In this document: piece after piece, positions 48,971 through 57,001 of the stretch
How the letters are laid out: every line of letters begins with the position of its first letter
Numbering within the stretch: the stretch's first letter is position 1
Assembly: GCA_963701015.1 (NCBI GenBank)
Contig: OY969556.1
Span: 2,852,001 to 2,916,000, forward strand
Length of the DNA stretch: 64,000 nucleotides
Source: MFD09286-c1 sp963701015
GTDB lineage: Bacteria > Bacteroidota > Bacteroidia > Bacteroidales > DTGW01
Direction: 5' to 3'
Position numbers and translations under genes: made by a program
Notes under the pieces: model-generated
Told to the model about the DNA's origin: nothing
What the model saw: the letters and a program-made list of their open reading frames with translations, nothing else
The model's database searches: none

Positions 48971-49162
48971 ATGTTCGAAAAAAAGCAAACAAATTTTAAA
49001 ACTCCTGATTTAGGAAAATTACAAGAAGTTGTGATTGATGCACGTACAAAAATATACATTGCTATAGGCGCAAATCCGGAAGATGCTAAAAGCCGATATT
49101 TGTCAAGACTTGAAGCTAAAAACAAAGTTCAAATTGTTACCCGAAAACCGGTTGCATCCTAA
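48971..49162 (+). CDS. Small hypothetical protein
   Basis: A 63-residue soluble protein, MFEKKQTNFKTPDLGKLQEV and on, rich in Lys and with an even mix of charged residues. It contains no signal peptide, membrane helix or metal motif. The pattern LQEVVIDARTKIYIAIGAN followed by PEDAKSRYLSRL looks like two helices joined by a turn, but no family is recognised. It has its own terminator, and codon choice looks like that of neighbours, so it is probably real. It lies between cold-shock genes; a shared role is only a guess. Confidence 0.55.
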   Translation: MFEKKQTNFKTPDLGKLQEVVIDARTKIYIAIGANPEDAKSRYLSRLEAKNKVQIVTRKPVAS

Positions 49163-49221
49163 TTTTCTATTTAAGATTGAAATAATTTTTTGTATAAAAT
49201 ATATTTGAATTATAAAATACT

Positions 49222-49248
49222 GAAGCGCTAATTTACAGCGCTTCTTTT
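49222..49248. terminator. Bidirectional hairpin between small gene and LytTR gene
   Basis: GAAGCGCT (49222-49229) pairs with AGCGCTTC (49237-49244), an 8-bp stem with a 7-base loop followed by TTTT on the plus strand. It ends the small gene at 49162. The stem overlaps the last codons of the convergent LytTR gene. Confidence 0.8.
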
Positions 49249-50087
49249 AGTTTTAGCAGGTATTGACGTGAAACAGGAATATGTTCGTCATAGCCTTTTA
49301 AAGTAAGGAAATTACTGCTATAGCTGCTATTCATCTTTTCAACATAGTGCATATTTACAATACAAATTCTGTGACATCGTATAAAATTTGTATATTGTTT
49401 AATCTGAAGTTCAATATTTTTTAAAGTATTTCGAATAAGCTTTTTCTTGAAATTATTTTCTTCCTTATATACAATTTCCACATAATTATCAGCTGATTTT
49501 ATAAATGCCACATCAGCAATTATTAAACTAAAGTTTTCAGATACATTTTCCGAAACAAACTCAATTGTTTTATTTAATATATCATCTTCATATTTTTCAA
49601 TTTGCTTTTGAATTAATTTTTTTTCAGAAATTAGAAATTCATTTTGTTTCCTTAAATCATGAATAGTATCATATAAGCCCAATATAATTGCAGGTGCAAG
49701 ACAAATTAATGCAATTTTAAACGTGATGAAGAATGTTAAACTGGTATCACCAACATAATGTAAATAGAATGAAAACGCAACTGTGCTTAAAATTAATATA
49801 ATAAAACCCGTCATATATGATGGAACAGGTTCGTAATTTTCCTGTTGCTTATTTTTCAATATCCATGGAAATGTTATACGGGCTAAAACCATGAACATGA
49901 AAATAATAGCAGCAAAGCCAGACACAAACAAAAGTTTATTATTAAAATCGAATCTATGGATAGGAAATGGTTCAAAAAACAGGATAAATAAAAACACACC
50001 AAAACATATACTTAGGAATAGACCTAGTTTCTCGGATAATGACTTAGCTAATTGATTTAATTTTTTATCCACTTTTTTGAAAAACAA
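49233..50087 (-). CDS. Membrane-anchored LytTR-type transcription regulator
   Basis: A 284-residue protein with four membrane helices (about 20-40, 52-72, 90-111 and 116-140), a short coiled coil (about 140-170) and a carboxy LytTR DNA-binding domain (about 185-284) with IADVAFIKSADNYVEI and IRCHRICIVNMHYVEKM. There is no receiver domain. Such membrane LytTR proteins are common in Bacteroidota and may sense membrane or envelope state directly; the signal and targets are unknown. It is transcribed alone. Confidence 0.85.
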   Translation of the reverse strand: MFFKKVDKKLNQLAKSLSEKLGLFLSICFGVFLFILFFEPFPIHRFDFNNKLLFVSGFAAIIFMFMVLARITFPWILKNKQQENYEPVPSYMTGFIILILSTVAFSFYLHYVGDTSLTFFITFKIALICLAPAIILGLYDTIHDLRKQNEFLISEKKLIQKQIEKYEDDILNKTIEFVSENVSENFSLIIADVAFIKSADNYVEIVYKEENNFKKKLIRNTLKNIELQIKQYTNFIRCHRICIVNMHYVEKMNSSYSSNFLTLKGYDEHIPVSRQYLLKLKEAL

Positions 50088-50233
50088 TTATTTTTTATGA
50101 AAGTTAAAATAAAAAGATAATTTTTGCCATTAAATCATTAATAAAACAAAGAATTATAGCGAATAAATTCAAATTATGATAAAATTAACATAAAAGTAAA
50201 CATGTCAAAATTTTCATCAATTCAAAAATTATC

Positions 50234-50269
50234 AAAAAAAAAGCCATCATTTTCAGGTGGCCTTTTTTT
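50234..50269 (-). terminator. Terminator after the second cold-shock gene
   Basis: On the reverse strand GGCCACC-tgaaaat-GATGGC forms a stem with one mismatch, preceded by A residues and followed by a run of nine T. It lies 17 bases after the csp stop. Confidence 0.75.
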
Positions 50270-50285
50270 AAAAATTATTTACGGA

Positions 50286-50483
50286 TTAGTCAATTAATTC
50301 AACATTAACTGCATTCAATCCTTTTTTTCCACGTTCAACGTCGAACTTCACTTTATCATTCTCTTTAATGTCGCTGCTAATTAATCCACTTTGATGAACA
50401 AAAACATCAGCGCTTGAATCTGATGGTGATATAAAACCAAACCCTTTGGTTTTATTGAAAAATTTAACTGTACCTTCTTTCAT
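50286..50483 (-). CDS. Cold-shock domain protein, second copy
   Basis: A 65-residue CspA-like protein with KGFGFI and VFVHQS RNA-binding motifs, ending KGLNAVNVELID. It is related to but clearly distinct from the copy at 48372-48563. It follows the DEAD-box helicase gene on the same strand by 88 bases. Csp proteins and DEAD-box helicases often act together in unwinding RNA in the cold, so cotranscription or co-induction is plausible. Confidence 0.92.
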   Translation of the reverse strand: MKEGTVKFFNKTKGFGFISPSDSSADVFVHQSGLISSDIKENDKVKFDVERGKKGLNAVNVELID

Positions 50484-50511
50484 AAAATTAAAATTTAATT
50501 GGTGTTACTCT

Positions 50512-50523
50512 AGCTATATAGCT
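50512..50523. promoter_or_regulatory. 12-bp perfect palindrome before the second csp gene
   Basis: AGCTATATAGCT is a perfect palindrome 29 bases before the csp start and about 50 bases after the helicase stop. It could be an operator or a leader hairpin. It is not found before the other csp gene. Confidence 0.3.
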
Positions 50524-50571
50524 TATTATATAAATAAAAAATGCCATTATAAAAATATTCCTATACCTAAC

Positions 50572-51771
50572 TTAATTCACAAATGTATAGGCTTTGCCCA
50601 TTTTCCCAGCCCTTCCGGTACGACCAATTCTATGAATATAACTATCCATATTTTGCGGTTGCTGGTAATTTATTACATGCGAAACATTAACAATATCAAG
50701 ACCTCTGGCGGCAACATCAGTTGCTACCAAAACCTGTATCTTCTTGTTCTTAAATGATTCGAGTGCTTTAGTCCTGTAATTTTGTGATTTATTACCATGA
50801 ATTTCATCTGCCTTTATACCAGCTTTTTGAAGGTTCTTGCAAACTTTGGTTACCCATCGTTTGGTTTCAGCGAAAACGAGAACTTTTTCGAAAGTTGAAT
50901 CGTGCATCATTTTAACCAAAATAGCCATTTTATCCTGGCCCTCACTTACCCTTATAATTTCCTGATCGATATTTGCTGCAGAACTATTTCCGTTTTTTAA
51001 CCTTACTTCGAGCGGGTTATTAAGCAATTTCCCGATTAAATCTTTTTGGGTTTTATCTTCGGTAGCAGAGAAAAGTACGGTTTGTTTACGATTATACATA
51101 CTATCAACAAATCGCATAATTTCAGGAGCAAATCCCATATCGAGCAAGCGGTCGAATTCATCCAACACCAGTACTGAAAAATTTTTAAGGTTCAGCGCGC
51201 GTTGCCTGACCATATCACCAATTCTGCCCGGAGTTCCAATGACAATATGACTAGGTTGCCTAAGTTTGGCTATATCTGATTTCACACTAGTGCCACCAAT
51301 TAAGCATACACTGTATAATTTAAGCCCTTTGGCAATACTAATAAACTCTTGTTCTATCTGCACGGCTAATTCGCGGGTTGGCGAAATTATTAAAATTTGA
51401 AAAGCAGGTTTCGTTTCGAGTAAGTTATGTGACAAGGGAATTAAAAATGCCCCTGTTTTGCCTGTTCCTGTTTGAGCAACGCCTAATACATCTTTTCCGT
51501 TTAAAACAGGTTCAATACACCTGTCCTGGATTTCAGTTGGTGTGTTATAACCTTTTTTTAACAAGTTGCCGATGATAGATTGATGAACAGGAAGATCTTT
51601 TATAAACCTTGAGGAAATATATTGGGTTTCTTCTATTGCTAATGCCTTTTTTTCAAACAACCGAGTGTCTAATTGTTTTTTGTTTGATTTATTTACTGTT
51701 GTCCTTTTGTAAGAAACGTGAGATTTACTTTTAAAATCAATTACTTTTTTTTGTTTTTTTATTACTTCCAT
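50572..51771 (-). CDS. DEAD-box RNA helicase (RhlE-like, DEFD variant)
   Basis: A 399-residue helicase with a basic beginning of ~50 residues, then Q motif TPTEIQ, motif I AQTGTGKT, PTRELAVQ, TPGR, motif II DEFD (not DEAD), SAT, VATDVAARGLD and HRIGRTGRAG. DEFD is a known variant that keeps the two acids needed for ATP hydrolysis. It stops soon after motif VI (GKAYTFVN), lacking the basic tail of longer RhlE proteins; the RNA-binding charge is at the front instead. It precedes a csp gene on the same strand, suggesting a part in RNA unwinding at low temperature. Confidence 0.9.
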   Translation of the reverse strand: MEVIKKQKKVIDFKSKSHVSYKRTTVNKSNKKQLDTRLFEKKALAIEETQYISSRFIKDLPVHQSIIGNLLKKGYNTPTEIQDRCIEPVLNGKDVLGVAQTGTGKTGAFLIPLSHNLLETKPAFQILIISPTRELAVQIEQEFISIAKGLKLYSVCLIGGTSVKSDIAKLRQPSHIVIGTPGRIGDMVRQRALNLKNFSVLVLDEFDRLLDMGFAPEIMRFVDSMYNRKQTVLFSATEDKTQKDLIGKLLNNPLEVRLKNGNSSAANIDQEIIRVSEGQDKMAILVKMMHDSTFEKVLVFAETKRWVTKVCKNLQKAGIKADEIHGNKSQNYRTKALESFKNKKIQVLVATDVAARGLDIVNVSHVINYQQPQNMDSYIHRIGRTGRAGKMGKAYTFVN

Positions 51772-52126
51772 TTAATATTTTGGTTAATTACTCAGAAATT
51801 GACATTAACCAAATTATTTATTTTGAGGTGTAATGTTCTTTCTTAAATTCTATTAAATTATTGAATTTAAGGTTTTACTGTAAAAAGCTAAAAAATATTT
51901 TCAATAATTATTCTGCAATGTTAATGAATTAATTTACAAGACAAAAATATAATTTTGTACTAAGGTTGTTAAAAGAAATAAAAATTATTAAAAACTGAAC
52001 CTTTGAGCCATTAATATCAATAATTAATGTTTAAGTACTTTATTTAGAACTTATTTTTAAAAATTTAAGGGAAACGAACAAAATTGGATTTACTTTTGTT
52101 ACTATTGCACAATTAAAATCAATGTA
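51772..52126. other. Intergenic region with a promoter for the gene at 52127
   Basis: A 355-base AT-rich gap between divergent genes. A perfect -7 element TACTTTTG lies at 52091-52098 on the plus strand, 28 bases before the start of the next gene; no well-placed -33 TTG is seen. The helicase promoter must lie at the left but I cannot assign it. Confidence 0.4.
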
Positions 52127-52486
52127 ATGTTTTTTTTCGGATTATTTTCCACTCATATTCCCTATATTATCCTTTCGATATTTTATTTGGCAGGATTTGG
52201 CGCTTTTTCTGTTAATGCTTTAAAAGTTAAATCACTTGGAAAACCTGCCAATGATAAAGTAATATATCAATCACACACGAATTCATTACAAAATATTTCG
52301 AAAGAAAATACTTGTTTTTTTGTAGATATTATAAAAGAGCAATCGGAAATTATTATTGATAAAATAGATAGTGGCCATATTTTCTTCAAAACAGGTCAAC
52401 AATTTAAATTATATGAAAAACCAATTGCCGAATATTCATATAAGCTAATATTTTCATTATTTTCGCGTCCACCACCAGAAGTATAA
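52127..52486 (+). CDS. Hypothetical protein with one membrane helix
   Basis: A 119-residue protein. Residues about 8-30 (STHIPYIILSIFYLAGFGAF) are a membrane segment or uncleaved signal. The rest is a soluble part with mixed charge, one Cys and no catalytic motif, ending SRPPPEV. I do not recognise a family. A good promoter -7 box precedes it. The HmuY gene begins 171 bases later on the same strand; a link is possible but not shown. Confidence 0.55.
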   Translation: MFFFGLFSTHIPYIILSIFYLAGFGAFSVNALKVKSLGKPANDKVIYQSHTNSLQNISKENTCFFVDIIKEQSEIIIDKIDSGHIFFKTGQQFKLYEKPIAEYSYKLIFSLFSRPPPEV

Positions 52487-52657
52487 TCCAATTTAAATTT
52501 ACTTTTTTTGATAGTATAATAGCACATTAATACGTGCATTTTAATATCAATTCTATCTTAGAAATTTATTAAAACTATGTTTTTTATTCCCATTGAAGGA
52601 GTTTAAAGCATAGAAATAGTCCTATAATTATATTCAAATAAATTAAAAATACAAAAA

Positions 52658-53239
52658 ATGAAATTTATATATTTATCAATACTTGCATGCAGCCTTATGT
52701 TCGTTGGTTGCAAAAAATCAGATACTTCTACTCCATTGACAGGTACTACTTTTATCATTAATGCTACCAGCGAAACGCAATGGGTATATTTTTCATTTGA
52801 TAAAAACGATTCTGTGAAAATTTCTGACCCAAAAAATTCTACCGGTTGGGATATAGCCTTCAAAAGATTTTACGTTCGTTCTAATGGTGGCCTTTCAGGA
52901 ATTGGAAGTGCCGGAGCTGATAGCGCAAATGTAAATGGTCAAACAGGATTTGATTCTTATAAATCAGTTACTTCAACTAATTTTAGCACTGACAAATATA
53001 TGCAGGTAATGACATACATGGGATATGGTATGGATACTGTAAATCCTGTTTTGTATACATGGTTCAATTATAACTTTGGAACAAATACTTTAGTGCCAAC
53101 AAATATGGTATTTATTGTAAAAACTGCTTCCGGGAATTATGCTAAAGTATGGATTGAAAGTTATTACAGCGATTTGAATGTGCCGGGTTACGTCAAATTC
53201 AAATACGTATATCTGCCTGATGGCTCAAAAAGTTTTTAA
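52658..53239 (+). CDS. HmuY-family heme-binding lipoprotein
   Basis: A 193-residue lipoprotein: the signal peptide ends in the lipobox MFVGC (Cys near 20). The mature part has the HmuY pattern, with ATSETQWVYFSF, STGWDIAFKRFYVRSNGG and a beta-rich end TYWI-like NYAKVWIESYY. In Porphyromonas gingivalis HmuY binds heme at the cell surface and hands it to the receptor HmuR. The next gene is a TonB-dependent receptor, as expected. The heme-ligating residues vary in this family and cannot be assigned by eye. An intrinsic terminator separates it from the receptor gene, so it may be made in excess. Confidence 0.82.
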   Translation: MKFIYLSILACSLMFVGCKKSDTSTPLTGTTFIINATSETQWVYFSFDKNDSVKISDPKNSTGWDIAFKRFYVRSNGGLSGIGSAGADSANVNGQTGFDSYKSVTSTNFSTDKYMQVMTYMGYGMDTVNPVLYTWFNYNFGTNTLVPTNMVFIVKTASGNYAKVWIESYYSDLNVPGYVKFKYVYLPDGSKSF

Positions 53240-53254
53240 GCATTAATATAAAAG

Positions 53255-53287
53255 CCTGGCCAGATTATTTCGCTGGCCTGTTTTTTT
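53255..53287 (+). terminator. Terminator between hmuY-like and receptor genes
   Basis: GGCCAG (53258-53263) pairs with CTGGCC (53273-53278) around a 9-base loop, followed by seven T residues. It lies 15 bases before the receptor start, so part of the transcripts should stop here and receptor expression should depend on read-through. Confidence 0.75.
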
Positions 53288-53301
53288 AACTAAACTTAAT
53301 A

Positions 53302-55425
53302 ATGAAAAATTTCATTATTTTTCTTTTGCTTCAGTTTTCAATTCTGAATGCACAAAACAATGCGTTTATTGGAAGTGTCGTTGATAGTTCTGATGGAATT
53401 GGTTTGGTTGGCGCCGTAGTTCAAATTAAAAATTCGAATAAGGTGTTTTCTACCAATCTTTCAGGCGAATTCAAAATCACCGGATTAAGGAGTGGCAAAT
53501 ACTCATGTATAGTTTCCTTATTAGGTTATGGAACTAAAGAAATTACTATTTCATTACCTTCGAATAATGACAGTTCCAAAATTTTCTTCCTTAATCCGGT
53601 TGTTGAGGACTTGGAAACCGTAGTTGTTACAGGAACACATTCAGAAATGAAACTGAAGGAAACACCTGTGTTAACACAGGTAATTTATGCAGATAAGTTT
53701 TTGAAAACAGGCATCACATCTGTTGGACCTGCGCTCGAATGTGAAGTGCCGGGACTTAATTTCGATTATTCCCAAAATCCTTTGAGGCCTTCGATTTCAT
53801 TTCAGGGAATGAATGCCGGTTATATTTTAATGTTGATTGATGGCGAACGTATTGCAGGTGAAAAAAATGGGAGTATTGATTTTTATATGCTCAATCTAAC
53901 AAATGTTGACCGTATTGAAATTGTCCGTGGTGCTTCGTCGGTATTGTATGGCTCTAATGCAATTGGCGGTGTTATTAATATTATTACCAAACATCCGGTG
54001 AAACCTTTGGAAGTAAATTATAACACCAGGTATTCAAAGTACAACGAGTTGGAATCGAGCATAAATATTTCGATGAAAAAAAAATATTTTGCTACTTCAA
54101 CAGATGTGATTTATAACCAGTCTGACGGCTATGATCTGGATCCGAAGGCCTTTTTAACAACATACCATACGCAGGAAAAATATAAGAATGGAAATTTATT
54201 TCAGCGTTTAGAGTTTTATCCAACAGACCAGTTGACAATTATAGCAAATAGCGGGATATTCTACAACCGTTTGTTTGTTGGGACTTCGTATCGTCCTTCT
54301 GACAGCGCTTACTTTGATGTGAATGGTTACGTAAAAGCCATTTACCAACTGAAAGATTCCGGGAATATTTCACTTTCGTATGATGCCGATGATTATTCAA
54401 ATTACACTGTTTTTACACAACTTAATGATTGGCATCGCCTTTCATCGTACGATTATTTGCAAAGCACAAAGCTGTTGGCCAATTTAAAAATTTTGTCAGG
54501 AACTTTGTCGGCAGGCGCTGAATATCTTCCGGAACGTCTTTTTTCAAATTATTTGTTTCAAACAGTTCATACGAAAGAAGCAACAGAGCTTAATGTTTTT
54601 GGCCAGTTCGATTATAAGTTCAACAGCATTTTTTCAGCAAATGCCGGTTTACGGACAACTCATCATTCGAGTTACGGGCTGCATGCCGTTCCAAAAATTT
54701 CATTCATGGCAAATATCAATCCGGTTATTTTAAGGTTATCGTATGGATATGGTTATCGCTCACCTACATTAAAAGAATTGTATTATTATTTTGATCATTT
54801 TGGAATGTTTACCATTCTGGGTAATCCTTCATTGAAGCCTGAAGAATCTCAATATTTAGGTTTTTCCCTGGAAATGAACCGAAAATTGTTCAACCATTCG
54901 GTAAACTTCTATTATAACAGGGTCTCAGACATGATTTCCGATAGCTGGACGGTAGATTCAGCAGGCAAAAAAATAGACCAATATATGAACAATGCATCCG
55001 CAACAATCATGGGAATTGACTTTATGGAACGGATAATGCCATTTAAAAATTTTGTTGTGAATGGCGGCTTAAGTTTGGTAAATGCGAAAAATAATATCAC
55101 CGGCGAACAACTGTACAGTATTAGTCCTATATCGGCAAATATTTCAGCCAACTATTCCTTTAAATTATTTAAAGAAAAAGCTGCCGCTGAAATATATGGG
55201 AAATATAATGGTTATAGAAATTATCCACCTATTGATACAATTCCAATCAGCGATAAACCTTATTATATCTGGAAAGGCGATGTTTCATATCATATTGGAA
55301 ATTACATAACATTTGCTTTTGGAGTAGATAATATTTTCAACATTATAAATTCAAAAAGCTTTGACAATATTTCACCGGGAAGGAGGTATTTTTTCAGCCT
55401 GAATATTCACCTGACAAAATATTAA
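53302..55425 (+). CDS. TonB-dependent outer membrane receptor, probably for heme (HmuR-like)
   Basis: A 707-residue receptor with a signal peptide, a carboxypeptidase-regulatory-like domain (about 22-95), a TonB box-like segment ETVVVTGTHSE (about 108), a plug domain (about 120-220, with IEIVRGASSVLYGSNAIGGV) and a 22-stranded barrel ending in the aromatic FFSLNIHLTKY. These proteins import iron complexes, cobalamin or heme across the outer membrane using TonB energy. The HmuY-like gene just upstream points to heme. A start ATG directly after the terminator's T run is used. Confidence 0.87.
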   Translation: MKNFIIFLLLQFSILNAQNNAFIGSVVDSSDGIGLVGAVVQIKNSNKVFSTNLSGEFKITGLRSGKYSCIVSLLGYGTKEITISLPSNNDSSKIFFLNPVVEDLETVVVTGTHSEMKLKETPVLTQVIYADKFLKTGITSVGPALECEVPGLNFDYSQNPLRPSISFQGMNAGYILMLIDGERIAGEKNGSIDFYMLNLTNVDRIEIVRGASSVLYGSNAIGGVINIITKHPVKPLEVNYNTRYSKYNELESSINISMKKKYFATSTDVIYNQSDGYDLDPKAFLTTYHTQEKYKNGNLFQRLEFYPTDQLTIIANSGIFYNRLFVGTSYRPSDSAYFDVNGYVKAIYQLKDSGNISLSYDADDYSNYTVFTQLNDWHRLSSYDYLQSTKLLANLKILSGTLSAGAEYLPERLFSNYLFQTVHTKEATELNVFGQFDYKFNSIFSANAGLRTTHHSSYGLHAVPKISFMANINPVILRLSYGYGYRSPTLKELYYYFDHFGMFTILGNPSLKPEESQYLGFSLEMNRKLFNHSVNFYYNRVSDMISDSWTVDSAGKKIDQYMNNASATIMGIDFMERIMPFKNFVVNGGLSLVNAKNNITGEQLYSISPISANISANYSFKLFKEKAAAEIYGKYNGYRNYPPIDTIPISDKPYYIWKGDVSYHIGNYITFAFGVDNIFNIINSKSFDNISPGRRYFFSLNIHLTKY

Positions 55426-55513
55426 ATATATGTTTGAGGCGCTCTTATAAATAGGCATGAAAGGAGTAATTTAAAAGACATTCTTTAACTTCAATATTTA
55501 TAGATTAAAGGAA

Positions 55514-56662
55514 TTAATAAAACCAATATTTCGGTGGTTTATGCGTATAATTAAGCGTATCTAGTCCTTCGGGAGAAAGCCCAACAGGCATATAATCTAT
55601 TTTATAAGATTTTATATATGTACTTCCCAAACTTTGATTAAAATAATAATTTATACTATTAACTGAAGTAGCACAAAAATATCCTAATACGCCTTGCGCA
55701 CTATCACTTGTACATTTTATATTCGATTCAATTTGTGTAGGTATGGGATCGAAAATAGTGTTTGATGGGCTTATTTGGGAATTTTCCTGTGAATAAATTT
55801 CATATATTTTTTTTGAAACTGAATAAACATTAGTAGTTATAATATCGCCGGCAGAGCTGCTATCGCACAAATAAGATACATAAAACATTGTATCAATAAA
55901 TTGATTGCTAATTATAACTAAATAACTATCTTCCTTTTGAAGGCTAAATCCAGATGAAATAAAACCGTCAAAAAAACTTTCAATTTGTGGTTGGTCACCT
56001 ACAATCCCGGATTTCAAATTCATTTTAAAAGGATTATCAATAGTGTACCAGCCATATATTAAGCCCATTTCTTGAGAACTACATAAATATTGCCGCATTA
56101 AAGATGATTTAAATTGAAAGTAATAATCCTGATTTGAAGGAACTTTAACATTTATAAACAAATTAAACCCATTCTGGGTATAGGTGTAATAAGTTCCATC
56201 ATAATCTTGTAAAAGCGATTGAACCTGACCTGGTTCAGCAAACATTGAATCTATTTCAGGCATTTCATTAATTTTTTCCCAATCCGATTCATAAGTATTT
56301 GTTATAGCTCCTTTACCATCGGTTAATGCTATTTTTAATTTATAGCTTCTTCCCACCCGACCTTGCATTCCAGTTGGCGAAGTTGTATAATTTCCTGAAC
56401 CTTGAGGTTTTTCAATAATATTCTCAATATTACCTAAATTGTCTATAATACTCATCTTTGCATTTGCAACAATCGGAGTAGTATATTGTGAATTATACGG
56501 AACAGATTTTGTAAGCTTTATTGTATAAGGTGGAGATTCATTCGAAATTGATCCTTCAACCACCAAACTTGATATGCCTTCCTTAATAGGAGGATCATTA
56601 TAAGGTTTTTTACAAGCCTGAGAAATAATTGAAAAAATAAATATAAATACAAGCAGCCTCAT
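55514..56662 (-). CDS. DUF4249 lipoprotein
   Basis: A 382-residue lipoprotein with signal peptide and lipobox SQAC (Cys near 17). The mature part begins with a beta domain, LVVEGSISNESPPYTIKLTKS, typical of DUF4249, a family confined to Bacteroidota and usually found next to TonB-dependent receptors. Here it is convergent with the heme receptor. It is probably a surface or periplasmic partner of a receptor, but substrate binding is unknown. Confidence 0.8.
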   Translation of the reverse strand: MRLLVFIFIFSIISQACKKPYNDPPIKEGISSLVVEGSISNESPPYTIKLTKSVPYNSQYTTPIVANAKMSIIDNLGNIENIIEKPQGSGNYTTSPTGMQGRVGRSYKLKIALTDGKGAITNTYESDWEKINEMPEIDSMFAEPGQVQSLLQDYDGTYYTYTQNGFNLFINVKVPSNQDYYFQFKSSLMRQYLCSSQEMGLIYGWYTIDNPFKMNLKSGIVGDQPQIESFFDGFISSGFSLQKEDSYLVIISNQFIDTMFYVSYLCDSSSAGDIITTNVYSVSKKIYEIYSQENSQISPSNTIFDPIPTQIESNIKCTSDSAQGVLGYFCATSVNSINYYFNQSLGSTYIKSYKIDYMPVGLSPEGLDTLNYTHKPPKYWFY

Positions 56663-57001
56663 TTTTTAACCTTTCAAAACAAAATATAAGGAAATAATAC
56701 ATTAATAGAATATTCTTACTTAAATTGAACCTATTTTTATAAACTAAAACTAAAACTAATACTTAATTTAAATATAAACAAACCTGTTAAAAATTTAATT
56801 GTACATTCGTATAAACTTTTAAAAATTACTATTTAATTGAGTTAGAAAAAAGATTGATTGGTTTCGTTATACTAATTTATAATTTAGACTGTATTCGTGG
56901 TTTTAAATAATTATTTAAAATGAAACTATTCGAATATTTCCCTGTGTTTTTATATAATTGAAAAATTCCATCTGAACCTAATACATTTAGAATTTGAACA
57001 G
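56663..57001. other. AT-rich divergent intergenic region
   Basis: This 339-base gap lies between the starts of the DUF4249 gene and the propeller gene. It must contain both promoters. I see no clear -7/-33 pair, no hairpin and no small gene. Confidence 0.3.

Noticed and set aside
48971..49162. Toxin-antitoxin component
   Set aside because: The protein is small, but there is no partner gene and no recognisable toxin or antitoxin motif.
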